Numbered from the stretch's first letter, positions 44,794 to 53,621 are shown. The stretch: 64,000 nt of DNA from Streptomyces nigrescens (GCA_024349765.1 AP026073.1:3844001-3908000); one strand, 5' to 3'. A program made the numbers and translations. The notes: a model not told the origin generated them from the letters alone.

Positions 44794-45483
44794 TCACAGG
44801 GGGCCGAAGCGGTAGCCGAAGCCCCGGACGGTCTGGATGTAGCGGGGCCTGGCGGGAAGGTCCTCGATCTTGGTGCGCAGTCTGCGCACGGCGGCGTCCA
44901 CCAGTCGTGAGTCGCCCAGGTAGTCGAGGTCCCAGACCGATGACAGGAGTTGCTCCCGGCTGAACACCCGGCCCGGTGCGGCCGACAGCTCCAGCAGCAG
45001 CCGCAGCTCCATGGGCGGCAGCGGGATGGGCGTGTCCAGCTTGGTGACGGTCAGGGCGGCCCGGTCGATGACGAGCCCGGCATGGTGCTCTCCCGTCCGG
45101 GGACCGGGTAGCGGCTCGGCGCGGCGCAGCGCTGCCCGGATCCGGGCTTCGAGCACACGGGCCGTGACCGGTTTGACCACGTAGTCGTCGGCGCCCGCTT
45201 CGAGGCCCGTGACGATGTCCTGGTCGTCGCCGCGTGCGGTGAGCATGATCACCGGGATGGTGCTGCGGGCCCGGATCGCGCGGCAGACCTCGAATCCGTC
45301 CATACCGGGCAGCATCAGGTCGAGCACGACGAGCTCAACCGGCTTTCCCGGCAGGCCGGCCAGCAGCGGCAGCGCCTCCTCTCCGGTGCCGGCCACCGAT
45401 ACGACGTAGTCGTGTCGGCGCAGTACGAGTTCCATCCCGTCGCGTACGGAGATGTCGTCCTCGATGAGCAGCACATGCGGCAT
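44794..45483 (-). CDS. OmpR-family response regulator
   Basis: A 229-aa regulator. The receiver domain has acidic residues EDD near the start, the phospho-accepting Asp in VVLDLMLPGMDG, and Lys in DDYVVKPV. The C-terminal winged helix (about 135-229) is of the OmpR/PhoB type and ends RRLRTKIEDL and TVRGFGYRF. The ATG at 45483 is the natural start of the receiver domain (MPHVLLIEDD). It is divergent, with 134 bases between, from the exporter operon it probably regulates. Confidence 0.95.
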   Translation of the reverse strand: MPHVLLIEDDISVRDGMELVLRRHDYVVSVAGTGEEALPLLAGLPGKPVELVVLDLMLPGMDGFEVCRAIRARSTIPVIMLTARGDDQDIVTGLEAGADDYVVKPVTARVLEARIRAALRRAEPLPGPRTGEHHAGLVIDRAALTVTKLDTPIPLPPMELRLLLELSAAPGRVFSREQLLSSVWDLDYLGDSRLVDAAVRRLRTKIEDLPARPRYIQTVRGFGYRFGPL

Positions 45484-45617
45484 GCCTCTGATTATGCGGG
45501 AGCGTTTGCCCATGTCAGACCGGGTGGGGCGAGGGATGCGCGGCTCGCGGCCGATTGTTACCTCCCCATCATCCAGGCATCCAGAATTCATGATGTGACC
45601 GGCCGAGGGTGGTCGGC

Positions 45618-46262
45618 ATGGACATCCGCACACCCTCGCGCAGCGCCGGCCGCTACCGCCTGGCCGCACTCGTCGCCCTCCCCGTCCTGGTCCTCTCCGC
45701 CGCATGCGGCGGAGAGGACGGCGGGCTGAAAACCGGCGAGGAGGTCGCCTCCGTTCCCGGGGATCCCGGCAATGCCCCCTCCGACAGCAAGGGTTCCGGC
45801 AATCAGGGCGGCGCGGGCGACAAGGGCGCTTTCTACGACGCCCAGATGAAGTACGTGCAGTGCATGCGCGGGAAGGCCGGCATCAAGGACTTTCCCGATC
45901 CGAAGATCAGCGGCTATCTCGACTGGACGAAGATCGACGAGATCGCTCGGAAACCCGGGAACGAAGAGGCGTCCAAGGGCGGCAAGAACGGTGTCTGCGG
46001 CAAGGAGATGTCCGCCGCCATGCGCCTGGAGCCGAAGCGTGACGTACAGAAGGAGTACGAATCACTGCTGTCGCATGCCACCTGCATGCGGAAGCACGGC
46101 GTCTCGACCTTCGCCAACCCCACGATGTCCGGCGGCAACGTGATACCCGGCGGCGACGCCAACCCCGTCGCGTCGTCGATCGACCCCGAATCCCCCGTCT
46201 ACAAGCGCGCCCGGCAGGCGTGCAAGGACAAGCTGCTCGACGGCCTGGACGGTATGCAGTGA
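45618..46262 (+). CDS. Lipoprotein, first gene of exporter operon
   Basis: A 214-aa lipoprotein with the lipobox VLSAAC. The mature part starts with a Gly/Ser/Asp-rich linker, then has two copies of a CM(R) motif region (KYVQCMRGKAGIKDFPDP and SHATCMRKHGVSTFANP) that look like related halves. This type of protein recurs upstream of MacAB-like exporters with adaptors in Streptomyces. It may bind the exported or sensed substrate. Its TGA overlaps the GTG start of the adaptor gene. A GTG at 45609 is an alternative start. Confidence 0.85.
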   Translation: MDIRTPSRSAGRYRLAALVALPVLVLSAACGGEDGGLKTGEEVASVPGDPGNAPSDSKGSGNQGGAGDKGAFYDAQMKYVQCMRGKAGIKDFPDPKISGYLDWTKIDEIARKPGNEEASKGGKNGVCGKEMSAAMRLEPKRDVQKEYESLLSHATCMRKHGVSTFANPTMSGGNVIPGGDANPVASSIDPESPVYKRARQACKDKLLDGLDGMQ

Positions 46263-47338
46263 CGCGCCGCAGGACACTGGTGGCAGTCGGCGCGGTGACG
46301 GCTGTCGCTGCGCTCGGCGCCGGGACGTGGCTCGTCACAGCGAGCAACCACGACGCACGGGACGGGAAGAAGGGCGATCTTCCGCCCGCCACCACCGAGA
46401 TCACCCGCACCGACCTGGTACAGAGCAAGACCGTCGACGGACACCTCGACTACGCACAACGTCGCGCCATCAAGTCGCCGGTCGAGGGGACCGTCACCAA
46501 GGCCGCCGAGGAAGGCAGAACGGTCACGGCCGGGCAGCGGCTGTACGAGCGGGACGCCCGGCCGGTGATCCTCATGTACGGGCCGACACCGGCGTTCCGG
46601 GCGCTGAAGACCGGTGACCGGGGGCCCGATGTCCTCCAGTTGGAGCGCAACCTGCGTGACCTGGGATTCGGTGCGAGCCTGTACGTCGATACCCGCTACG
46701 ACAGGGGCACCGAAGCCGCGGTCAGGAGCTGGCAGAAAGCGATCGGCATCGAGAACGCGGACGGCCGGGTCGGCCGGGGCGATGTCGTTTTCCAACCCGG
46801 CACGGTACGGGTGGTGTCGGCGGACGCCGCACTCGCCGACCAGATCGGCCCGGAGAAGACCGTGCTGACCGTCGCCTCCACCCGACCGGTCGTACGGGCG
46901 CAGCTCGACCAGGCCGATACGGGCCTGACGGTCCGGGGCACCAAGGCCGAGGTCACCCTGCCCAGCGGGAAGACCGCCGCCGGCAAGGTGGCGGGGACCG
47001 TCAGACCGGAGGCGCAGGAGGGCTCCGCCGAGCCGAGCCAGGACGGGATCACGGTGGAGGTCACCCTCGACCACCCCCGGTCCGCCATGGCCTCCGAGGA
47101 CCCCAAGGCCACCACCAGCGTCCGGTTCATCAGCGAGAGCCGCAAGAACGTGCTGACCGTGCCGGTCGAGGCGGTCGTCGCCCTGCGCGGCGAAAACGGA
47201 GGCTACGGCCTGCAGATCGTCCAGGGCGACACGACCAGGATGGTCAGGGTCACCACCGGCATGACCGCCGGCGGACGGATCGAGGTCAGCGGCAGCGGCA
47301 TCTCCGAGGGCATGACGGTGGGAGTGGCCAAGCAATGA
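46259..47338 (+). CDS. Exporter adaptor with peptidoglycan-binding domain
   Basis: A 359-aa membrane-anchored adaptor of the MacA/HlyD type: an N-terminal helix, a split biotinyl-lipoyl-like domain (IKSPVEGTVTKAAEEGRTV), then a PG_binding_1 domain (around LKTGDRGPDVLQLERNL) in the place of the usual helical hairpin, then beta-barrel and membrane-proximal parts. In Gram-positive cells it would link the ATP-driven permease to the cell wall. GTG 46259 overlaps the previous stop, giving tight coupling. Confidence 0.9.
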   Translation: MTRRRTLVAVGAVTAVAALGAGTWLVTASNHDARDGKKGDLPPATTEITRTDLVQSKTVDGHLDYAQRRAIKSPVEGTVTKAAEEGRTVTAGQRLYERDARPVILMYGPTPAFRALKTGDRGPDVLQLERNLRDLGFGASLYVDTRYDRGTEAAVRSWQKAIGIENADGRVGRGDVVFQPGTVRVVSADAALADQIGPEKTVLTVASTRPVVRAQLDQADTGLTVRGTKAEVTLPSGKTAAGKVAGTVRPEAQEGSAEPSQDGITVEVTLDHPRSAMASEDPKATTSVRFISESRKNVLTVPVEAVVALRGENGGYGLQIVQGDTTRMVRVTTGMTAGGRIEVSGSGISEGMTVGVAKQ

Positions 47339-48021
47339 CCGTGATCGAACTGCGTGCCGTCACCAAGTCCTACCCCGGCGGCGTCCACGCCCTGCGCGGC
47401 GTGGACCTCAGCATCGACCCGGGCGAACTCCTCGCCGTCGTCGGCCCGTCCGGCTCCGGGAAGTCGACCCTGCTCAATCTGATCGGCACCCTCGACCGGC
47501 CCACGTCGGGCACGGTCCGGGTGGCCGGCCACGACGTGGGCGCGCTGTCCGACAGCCAGCTGTCCGCGCTGCGGGCCCGCCACATCGGCTTCGTCTTCCA
47601 GCACTTCCACCTCTCGCCGGGACGGGACGCGGTCGACAACGTCGCGGACGGCCTGCTCTACGCGGGCGTACCGCTCAAGGAACGTCGGGTACGGGCCCGC
47701 CTCGCGCTGGAGCAGGTCCGACTCGGCCACCGGCTCTCGCACCGCCCGCACGAACTCTCCGGCGGCGAGAAGCAACGCGTCGCCATCGCCCGTGCGCTGG
47801 TCGGCGAGCCCGATCTGCTGCTCGCCGACGAGCCCACGGGCGCGCTGGACACCGCGTCCGGCCGGATCGTGATGGAACTCCTCCACGAGCTCCATGCGAC
47901 GGGCACCACGATCTGCGTGATCACCCACGACCAAGAGATCGCCGCCGCACTTCCCCGGCACATACGGGTCAGGGACGGCGCCGTGGTCTCCGACCGCCGC
48001 TCCGTCGAGGCCGCCTCATGA
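47335..48021 (+). CDS. ABC exporter ATPase (MacB/LolD type)
   Basis: A 228-aa ATPase with Walker A GPSGSGKS, Q-loop FQHFHLSPG, signature LSGGEKQR, Walker B LLLADEPTGALD and H-loop ITHD. It has the short length and sequence of the LolD/MacB group. Its ATG overlaps the adaptor's stop and its own stop overlaps the permease start, so the three form one unit. Confidence 0.97.
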   Translation: MTVIELRAVTKSYPGGVHALRGVDLSIDPGELLAVVGPSGSGKSTLLNLIGTLDRPTSGTVRVAGHDVGALSDSQLSALRARHIGFVFQHFHLSPGRDAVDNVADGLLYAGVPLKERRVRARLALEQVRLGHRLSHRPHELSGGEKQRVAIARALVGEPDLLLADEPTGALDTASGRIVMELLHELHATGTTICVITHDQEIAAALPRHIRVRDGAVVSDRRSVEAAS

Positions 48022-49214
48022 CCGGTTCCGCCTTGCAGCCCGCCCGCCTCGCGGGGGCCGACATCCTGCGTATCGGCGCCGTCGGGCTGCGCGCCCGCCG
48101 TGCCCGCGTCGTGCTCTCCGCACTCGGCATCGCGATCGGCATCGCCACGATGGTCGCGGTCGTCGGCCTCTCCACGTCCAGCCGGGCCGACCTGATGGGC
48201 CGGCTCGACCGCCTCGGGACGAACCTGCTCACCGCCGAGGCCGGCAAGGACGCCCTGGGCCAGGACGTGAAGCTCCCGAAGAACGCGGAGCCCATGGTCG
48301 AACGCATCGGCCCGGTGCAACAGGCCACTGCCATCGGACAGTTGGACACCCGGATCCGGCGCAGCGATGTGGTCCCCGAGGACCAGCCGGCCGGCGTCAC
48401 CGCACAGGCAGCCCGGACGGACCTGCTGACCACGCTGAACGCCAGTACAGCCAAGGGGCGTTGGCTCGACCGTGCCAGTGAGCGGCTCCCGGTCACCGTC
48501 CTCGGCGCCGTCGCGGCCGAGCGACTGGGAATCACCGGGCCCGGCGAGAAGATCATGATGAACAACCGCTACGTCGTGGTCATCGGCATTCTCCGGCCCG
48601 TCGAACTCGTCCCCAACCTCGACCGGGTGGCCCTGATCGGCTTCCCGGCCGCGGAGCGGTACCTCGGATTCGACGGCCACCCCACGACCGTCTTCGAGCG
48701 GTCCCCGGACGCCTCGGTCGAGGACGTCCGCGCCGTGCTCGCACGGACGGTCATGCCCGGCAGCGAAGGCTCCGTGAAGGTCTCCCGCCCCTCCGACGCA
48801 CTGGCGGCGAAGGCCGCCGCCGACCAGGGACTCACCAGTCTGATGCTCGGCCTCGGCGCGGTCGCCCTCCTGGTCGGCGGCGTCGGCGTGGCCAACACCA
48901 TGGTCATCTCCGTTCTGGAACGCCGCCAGGAGATCGGCCTCCGCCGCGCCCTCGGCGCCACCAAGGGCGCGATCCGCCTGCAATTCGTCACCGAGTCACT
49001 CCTGCTCTCGGCACTGGGCGGGGCCGCGGGCGCGGCACTCGGCGCCGCGGCGACGTCCACCTTCGCCATGGCCCAGGGCTGGGAGGTCGTCATACCCCTG
49101 TGGTCACTCGGCGGCGGCCTGGCCGCCACCCTCCTCATCGGCATCCTGGCCGGCCTCTACCCGGCGATCCGCGCTTCGGGTCTCCATCCGACGGTGGCTC
49201 TGCATGCGACGTGA
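48018..49214 (+). CDS. ABC exporter permease (MacB/FtsX type)
   Basis: A 398-aa permease: one N-terminal helix (ALGIAIGIATMVAVVGLS), a MacB_PCD extracellular domain (about 60-260), then three C-terminal helices of the FtsX fold, with EIGLRRALGATKGAIRLQF between. Such systems act as mechanotransmitters that expel peptides, lipids or antibiotics. With the adjacent kinase/regulator, a role in cell-envelope stress or peptide resistance is likely. Confidence 0.96.
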   Translation: MTGSALQPARLAGADILRIGAVGLRARRARVVLSALGIAIGIATMVAVVGLSTSSRADLMGRLDRLGTNLLTAEAGKDALGQDVKLPKNAEPMVERIGPVQQATAIGQLDTRIRRSDVVPEDQPAGVTAQAARTDLLTTLNASTAKGRWLDRASERLPVTVLGAVAAERLGITGPGEKIMMNNRYVVVIGILRPVELVPNLDRVALIGFPAAERYLGFDGHPTTVFERSPDASVEDVRAVLARTVMPGSEGSVKVSRPSDALAAKAAADQGLTSLMLGLGAVALLVGGVGVANTMVISVLERRQEIGLRRALGATKGAIRLQFVTESLLLSALGGAAGAALGAAATSTFAMAQGWEVVIPLWSLGGGLAATLLIGILAGLYPAIRASGLHPTVALHAT

Positions 49215-49241
49215 TGTCCGGCCGCGCGGGGAGGGGACGGG

Positions 49242-49787
49242 TCAGCCTTCGTCGTCCAATGCCGCGAGGAGGGCCCTGGCCTCGGCGTGCAGCCGGTCGA
49301 CGTCCACGTGACCACAGAAAACCTGCAATCCGGGGGAGGTCAGGTCCGGCCTGCCGGGAACCACGTAGTACGACCGGTAGTTGAGGTACGGCAAACACGC
49401 GCGGTCCGCTTCCCGCCCGACCGTCAAGGTGGCATAACACCATTCCGACGTCGAAGTGGAGCCCCGCATCGCTATCCCATCGCCCTCGCCCCTCTCGTCC
49501 GCCCCTTTCCTCTCGTCCGTCTCGTTCTCTGCGAGGTCCACCTCCCGGCTGTAGGGCCCGGCCGCCGTCGGCAGGTCCAGCAACGCCTGGGCGAACTCCC
49601 GTACATGGGCGGCGTCTTCGAACGGCACGAACTCCCTGAAGGCCGGCGATCCGGCCCAGAGCAGCCACCGCCGACCCGCTTCCAACGGCTCGTACACCAC
49701 CGAAAGGATCGATGGAATCTCCGCCGTGGCGTCGTCCCGCCACGCGTAGAGGAAGACCTGCTCGAACTGCTGGAGGCTAGTAATCAT
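49242..49787 (-). CDS. Unknown protein, second of an overlapping pair
   Basis: A 181-aa soluble protein with an acidic insert in the middle (about 88-105). It opens MITSLQQFEQVFLYAWRDD and contains WLLWAGSPAFREFVPF and a C-terminal LNYRSYYVVPGRPDL. No family recognised with certainty. Its ATG overlaps the upstream gene by 11 bases, so the two are co-translated. Size and pairing suggest a partner or immunity-type protein, but this is a guess. Confidence 0.7.
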   Translation of the reverse strand: MITSLQQFEQVFLYAWRDDATAEIPSILSVVYEPLEAGRRWLLWAGSPAFREFVPFEDAAHVREFAQALLDLPTAAGPYSREVDLAENETDERKGADERGEGDGIAMRGSTSTSEWCYATLTVGREADRACLPYLNYRSYYVVPGRPDLTSPGLQVFCGHVDVDRLHAEARALLAALDDEG

Positions 49788-50088
49788 CGTCGTCGTCCGG
49801 ATACCCCCACCCGATATCTACCTTTGCGGATGGCGCCACCTCCTGCACCGCCTGGTGGACGCGCTTCTCGAACTCCGGCTGCCAGCGGCCGAGGCCGCTG
49901 ATGATCAACGGGTAGTCGGTGCCGCCCACCACCTGGAGTTGCCCCTCCCACTCCTCCACCGCAAGGCGGACCGAGTGGTCCATCCCCTCGTCACGTATCA
50001 CTGCCTCAAGGGCCTTCAGTATCCGCTCCGCCTGCTCCGGGGCGCTCGGCCCGGTGACGGTCAGCTCAAGATCGATGTTGACTGACAT
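49777..50088 (-). CDS. Small unknown protein, first of an overlapping pair
   Basis: A 103-aa protein with an N-terminal strand (NIDLELTVTG), a helix with regularly spaced Ala/Leu, then two strands and a very acidic tail (DDDDDY). The compact alpha-beta pattern gives no clear family. It overlaps and precedes the 181-aa gene. Confidence 0.7.
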   Translation of the reverse strand: MSVNIDLELTVTGPSAPEQAERILKALEAVIRDEGMDHSVRLAVEEWEGQLQVVGGTDYPLIISGLGRWQPEFEKRVHQAVQEVAPSAKVDIGWGYPDDDDDY

Positions 50089-50224
50089 GGGCCAAGGCTA
50101 TGGGCAGGGCCGAGGTGCGTCGTGCCGGGCCTACGCCTTCGCCGTCACCTCCGAAGGAACCGGGCAGTGGCTCAGTGATGACGTCTAACAGCAGCTCACA
50201 CAATGAGGCGGATCGCCCCTCTGC

Positions 50225-50366
50225 GCTTGTGATGTTGGCGCGCACGAACGCGTGGATCCACGACTTCCGGCGCCTGCGGATCCGCTGGGAGATCCGCGAC
50301 GACATCCATGAAGCCTTCCTGAAGCCGGCCTGCCGCGCCATTGCTTTCCGACGCGTCAGGGCCCTG
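50225..50366 (+). pseudogene. IS5-family transposase relic (fragment 2)
   Basis: The frame reads ARTNAWIHDFRRLRIRWEIR and then DDIHEAFLKPACRAIAFRRV, the C-terminal end of IS5-type transposases. Nothing of the element remains upstream. It continues almost exactly where fragment 1 at 7567-7620 stops, but with a different remnant in the overlap, so they may come from separate copies. Confidence 0.8.
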
Positions 50367-50368
50367 GG

Positions 50369-51199
50369 TCAGCTCTCTTGAGTGGATATGGTGCGGAGGA
50401 AACGCCCAAGGATCTCGTTGAAGGTATCCGGTCGTTCCATGTTGGGGTAGTGAGCGGTGTCTTCGACGGTCGTCGCACGGCCATTGACGACGGTGTGTAC
50501 GAGTCGTTCGGCCATGCCGATGTGGTCGTCAGAGTCGACGCCGCCATTGATGGCCAGTACGGGGACGGTGATCTTCGCTGCCCGTGCCCAGGTGTCTGTC
50601 ACGGGCACCATGTGCATGGGTTCGGCACTGGTGTGCTTGGCGATGGTCCGCCGGGTCATCTCCCGCAGCCTGCGCACGACATCCTGGTCGACGTCGCCGA
50701 GCGTGCGGTGCGGTCCCGCCGCGAGCCGGGTGAATGCCTCGACCCAGCCCTCGGTGTCACCCGCGGCCAGCGCGCGGGCCTCCTCGGCCTCGATCTCGCC
50801 GAGCCAGGGATCCTGGAATTCGGGTTCGCTGGTGCCGACGCCGCTGACGACCAACGCACGTACCAGATCGGGGTGTTCGAGCGCGGTATCGACGGCGATG
50901 GCTCCGCCCATCGACAGTCCGACGAGGATCGCGGGACCGACGTCGAGGTGACGCAGTACAGCTGCGAGGTCATCGGTCTGACGGAACGGCTTGTTCGCAT
51001 TGGAGGATCCTCCGTGCCCGCGGGCATCCGGTGCGATCACTCGGTAGTCCCGCGCGAAGACCCGTATCTGGTCGTCCCACATGCGGTGGTCCAGTAAGCC
51101 TCCGTGCAGCAGCACCAGCGGCTGTCCTGCTCCGACGTCGCGGTAGACGAGGTGGCCGTCCCCGGTGTCGAACGAGAACATGTCAGAAGCATCAATCAT
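50369..51199 (-). CDS. Alpha/beta hydrolase
   Basis: A 276-aa hydrolase. The oxyanion loop is in LVLLHGGLLDHRMW, the nucleophile elbow is GLSMGGA (Ser), the acid is likely Asp in NGGVDSDDHI, and the catalytic His is in EDTAHYPNMERP. The fold is that of 3-oxoadipate enol-lactonases and haloperoxidase-like esterases. The substrate is unknown. It is divergent from a MarR regulator, with a perfect palindrome over its start codon, so it is probably repressed by that regulator. Confidence 0.93.
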   Translation of the reverse strand: MIDASDMFSFDTGDGHLVYRDVGAGQPLVLLHGGLLDHRMWDDQIRVFARDYRVIAPDARGHGGSSNANKPFRQTDDLAAVLRHLDVGPAILVGLSMGGAIAVDTALEHPDLVRALVVSGVGTSEPEFQDPWLGEIEAEEARALAAGDTEGWVEAFTRLAAGPHRTLGDVDQDVVRRLREMTRRTIAKHTSAEPMHMVPVTDTWARAAKITVPVLAINGGVDSDDHIGMAERLVHTVVNGRATTVEDTAHYPNMERPDTFNEILGRFLRTISTQES

Positions 51200-51216
51200 G
51201 ACACCCAAGGTGTCAT
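51198..51216. promoter_or_regulatory. Palindromic operator between hydrolase and MarR genes
   Basis: ATGACACC-CAA-GGTGTCAT is a perfect 8-bp inverted repeat with a 3-base centre, overlapping the hydrolase start codon. A half-site GTGTCAT recurs at 51241-51247, next to the MarR start. The shape and place fit a MarR-dimer operator. Confidence 0.65.
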
Positions 51217-51256
51217 CTTCTTCCGGAGTTGGCAACCACAGTGTCATCCTGATCGG

Positions 51257-51730
51257 GTGACCGATGCCGATACGCCACTCGCCCCCGATGACCTCGCCCA
51301 CCGACTCACGGAAGTGTTCGCCCTGGTCGGCCCGTTGTACCGACGCGTGCAGCGCAAGGTGGAACAAGCCGCACCGATCGAGGGGCTCTCCGTCGGCGTG
51401 CGCGCCGTCCTGGTCCTGCTCCTGGAGCACGGGCCCATGACCGTCCCGCAGATGGGCCGCGCACAGGCGCTGAGCCGACAATTCGTGCAGCGCATGGTCA
51501 ACGACGCGGCAACCCAACAGCTGGTCGAGATCACCCCCAACCCCGCCCACCAGCGGTCCTCGCTGATCCGACTGACCGACAACGGCAGGGCGGCCATCAC
51601 CGCGGCAACCATCCGTGAGCACGCCCTGCTGCGCCAGGTCGGCGGCGACCTGACCGACGCCGACCTGACCGCATGCGTGCGTGTGCTCACGCAGATGCTC
51701 GCACTCTTCGACCACGTAGACGTGAACTGA
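51257..51730 (+). CDS. MarR-family regulator
   Basis: A 157-aa winged-helix protein: an N-terminal dimerisation helix, the DNA-reading region MTVPQMGRAQALSRQFVQRMV, the wing (PNPAHQRSSLIRLTDNGR) and a C-terminal dimerisation helix. The GTG start at 51257 is the only one that keeps the family length; its RBS is weak. It is divergent from the hydrolase gene. Confidence 0.9.
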   Translation: MTDADTPLAPDDLAHRLTEVFALVGPLYRRVQRKVEQAAPIEGLSVGVRAVLVLLLEHGPMTVPQMGRAQALSRQFVQRMVNDAATQQLVEITPNPAHQRSSLIRLTDNGRAAITAATIREHALLRQVGGDLTDADLTACVRVLTQMLALFDHVDVN

Positions 51731-51888
51731 CTTTCACGCTGTACGCCAGTGCCCAAGTTGGGAGCGGCTCACTGGCACGTGCCCGCCGGCATGAGCGGCT
51801 CGATCCGCGCGGCCCGCACGACGCCGTCGTCGACTGCAAGCTGCGGTAGGCGCCGCGCTTGACTGACCACCAGCAGCTCCCCGGCCTG

Positions 51889-52848
51889 TCATGGCCGGGG
51901 CGAGGCCGCGTCCAGGAGAGCACGTCCAGCCTTGGTGAGCTCGTGCGTGGCCGTGCGACCGGCCCGGCTGCTGTCGATCAACCCGGAGTCTCGCAGGATT
52001 GCCAGGTGTTCGCTGGCCGTCGGGGGCGTGACGCCCACCAGCCTGGCCACAACGGTCGTCTGCAGCGGAGTGGCGAGCGCGGCCAGGATCCTCGATCGCG
52101 TCACCCCCAGAAGGCGGTCAAGCGACCTCGGAGTGGGAGGTGCCGCCCAGAGGTACCGCCCGGATGCCGGGTAATAGATCGCCGGAGTCCAGTGGTCCGA
52201 GGTGGTGCACTGCATCCGATCGGTGATGAACAGCGACGGGACGAGGATGAGTCCTTCAGGGCAGTCGACGTCGATGTTGACGGTCTTCTCGACGGTGATG
52301 GTGTCGCCCTCGCACGCGGCGGAAGGGTGCAGGCGCGGAAGGACTGCGCGCAGCCCCTCCCGGTTGACCTGGATGGCCCGATCCAGCATCTCGGCACGCA
52401 GCGCCTGCCGCATGGACGGCCATTCCGGTTCGACAACTGCCTTCCAGAGGCGGCGCAGCGCATCGGCGGCCTCGGACCTGGCGCGGTCGGGGTCATCGAG
52501 CAGTCGGCGGCCCATTTCCGCCCCGCGCCCCACCGTCGCGTCGACCAGCTCGGCGTAGGTCTGGTCCGCCGGCGCGGCGAGGAGGGCATCCATGCCTTCC
52601 TCGAACGTTGGCTCACTGGACATCGGCGATGGGTCAAGAAAGTCGGGTCGATACGCGCCATCGGCCATGAAGACCGTGAGCGCCCCCAGGTCGGGGAGCG
52701 AGAGACTGCGGCGACGGCGAAGCCACGGGTGGAACATCGGGTGACGCTGCGGTTCGGTCAAGAGCCGGGCAAGACTTACCACTTCGTGGATCGGCGACAT
52801 CGCCCACCGCACACTCGCAGCACCAGCGCCCAATCGGTAGCGGATCAC
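51889..52848 (-). CDS. ArsR-family regulator with DUF5937-type N-terminus
   Basis: A 319-aa regulator built like the protein at 5121-6128: an N-terminal DUF5937-like domain (VIRYRLGAGAASVRWAMSP) and a C-terminal winged helix with VARLVGVTPPTASEHLAILRDSG. Starts further upstream (to 53406) would run antisense through the cupin gene and are rejected; GTG 52848 fits the family start. It is divergent from a cupin gene, 66 bases away, and likely controls it. Confidence 0.88.
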   Translation of the reverse strand: MIRYRLGAGAASVRWAMSPIHEVVSLARLLTEPQRHPMFHPWLRRRRSLSLPDLGALTVFMADGAYRPDFLDPSPMSSEPTFEEGMDALLAAPADQTYAELVDATVGRGAEMGRRLLDDPDRARSEAADALRRLWKAVVEPEWPSMRQALRAEMLDRAIQVNREGLRAVLPRLHPSAACEGDTITVEKTVNIDVDCPEGLILVPSLFITDRMQCTTSDHWTPAIYYPASGRYLWAAPPTPRSLDRLLGVTRSRILAALATPLQTTVVARLVGVTPPTASEHLAILRDSGLIDSSRAGRTATHELTKAGRALLDAASPRP

Positions 52849-52914
52849 TCCACCATTGTTAGGCCACCGCCGAATCGAGCGCGAGCAAAACGGCGAAGCC
52901 CCGAGACTCGGGTC

Positions 52915-53388
52915 ATGACCGACACGGAGTCGACTGCCCGGTGTTCCAAGGAACCCGAGCGAGCCCAACAGACGCGAACGATCCGGCTGGGCGCCAGCGG
53001 ATCGACCATCGAAGTCCTCGCCGACCCGGCGGAGACCAGCGGGATCGTGAGCATCTACCGGTGGCGCATGTCGCCGTCCAGCCGGGGACCTGCCCCGCAC
53101 TTTCACACGACGTTCAGCGAGACCTTCATCGTTGAAGAAGGCGAAATCGACTACTTCGATGGGCGGGCCTGGCGAACACTGCGGCCCGGCGACACCACGC
53201 ATGCCGCGGTGGGCCACGTCCACGCACTCCGGAAGGAGCGCGCCGAAACCGCCACCCTCCTGATGGCACTCTCGCCAGGCGTACCGCGGGAGGAGTACTT
53301 CACAGAGCTCGCCACTGTGAACGAGCGTGACCTGAGCCGGCTCCACGAAGCCCACGACAACCACTTCGTCGACGACCACGAGCGGTGA
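52915..53388 (+). CDS. Cupin-domain protein
   Basis: A 157-aa protein with one cupin barrel. Metal-binding residues are in PHFHTTFSETFIVEEGE (two His, one Glu) and the second motif is around PGDTTHAAVGHVHAL. Small cupins bind metals and act as dioxygenases, isomerases or ligand sensors. Its function cannot be told from the sequence. It is divergent from the ArsR regulator. Confidence 0.88.
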   Translation: MTDTESTARCSKEPERAQQTRTIRLGASGSTIEVLADPAETSGIVSIYRWRMSPSSRGPAPHFHTTFSETFIVEEGEIDYFDGRAWRTLRPGDTTHAAVGHVHALRKERAETATLLMALSPGVPREEYFTELATVNERDLSRLHEAHDNHFVDDHER

Positions 53389-53529
53389 GGGCACCGGCAA
53401 CGGCACGTGGCCCGCCCACGAGCCACCCCACTACCTGAAATGCGCTCGTAGAACTGCCCCCGCGCGTGCTCACCACCGCCAACCGGGTCCGGAGGCCGAC
53501 TTCGTCCGCAGTGGCCCGCAAGGTGTTGG

Positions 53530-53621
53530 TGATCTCTGCCTACGACCTGGAGCAGACCGGCGAGGCGTTCGCCGCGTTCGGCGCCGGCACGCTCGGCAAT
53601 CTCGCGCTCACCGTCGCCTGA
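53530..53621 (+). pseudogene. Zinc-type alcohol dehydrogenase/quinone reductase C-terminal relic
   Basis: The frame ending at 53621 reads ISAYDLEQTGEAFAAFGAG and TLGNLALTVA, matching the last 25 residues of NADPH:quinone reductase-like dehydrogenases (YPLDQAAEA..A...GKLVLTV). No upstream part exists. It probably formed part of the same operon as the following dehydrogenase. Confidence 0.55.

Noticed and set aside
51889-53406. 505-aa reading of the second ArsR regulator
   Set aside because: The extra 186 residues are antisense to the cupin gene; the family start lies at 52848.
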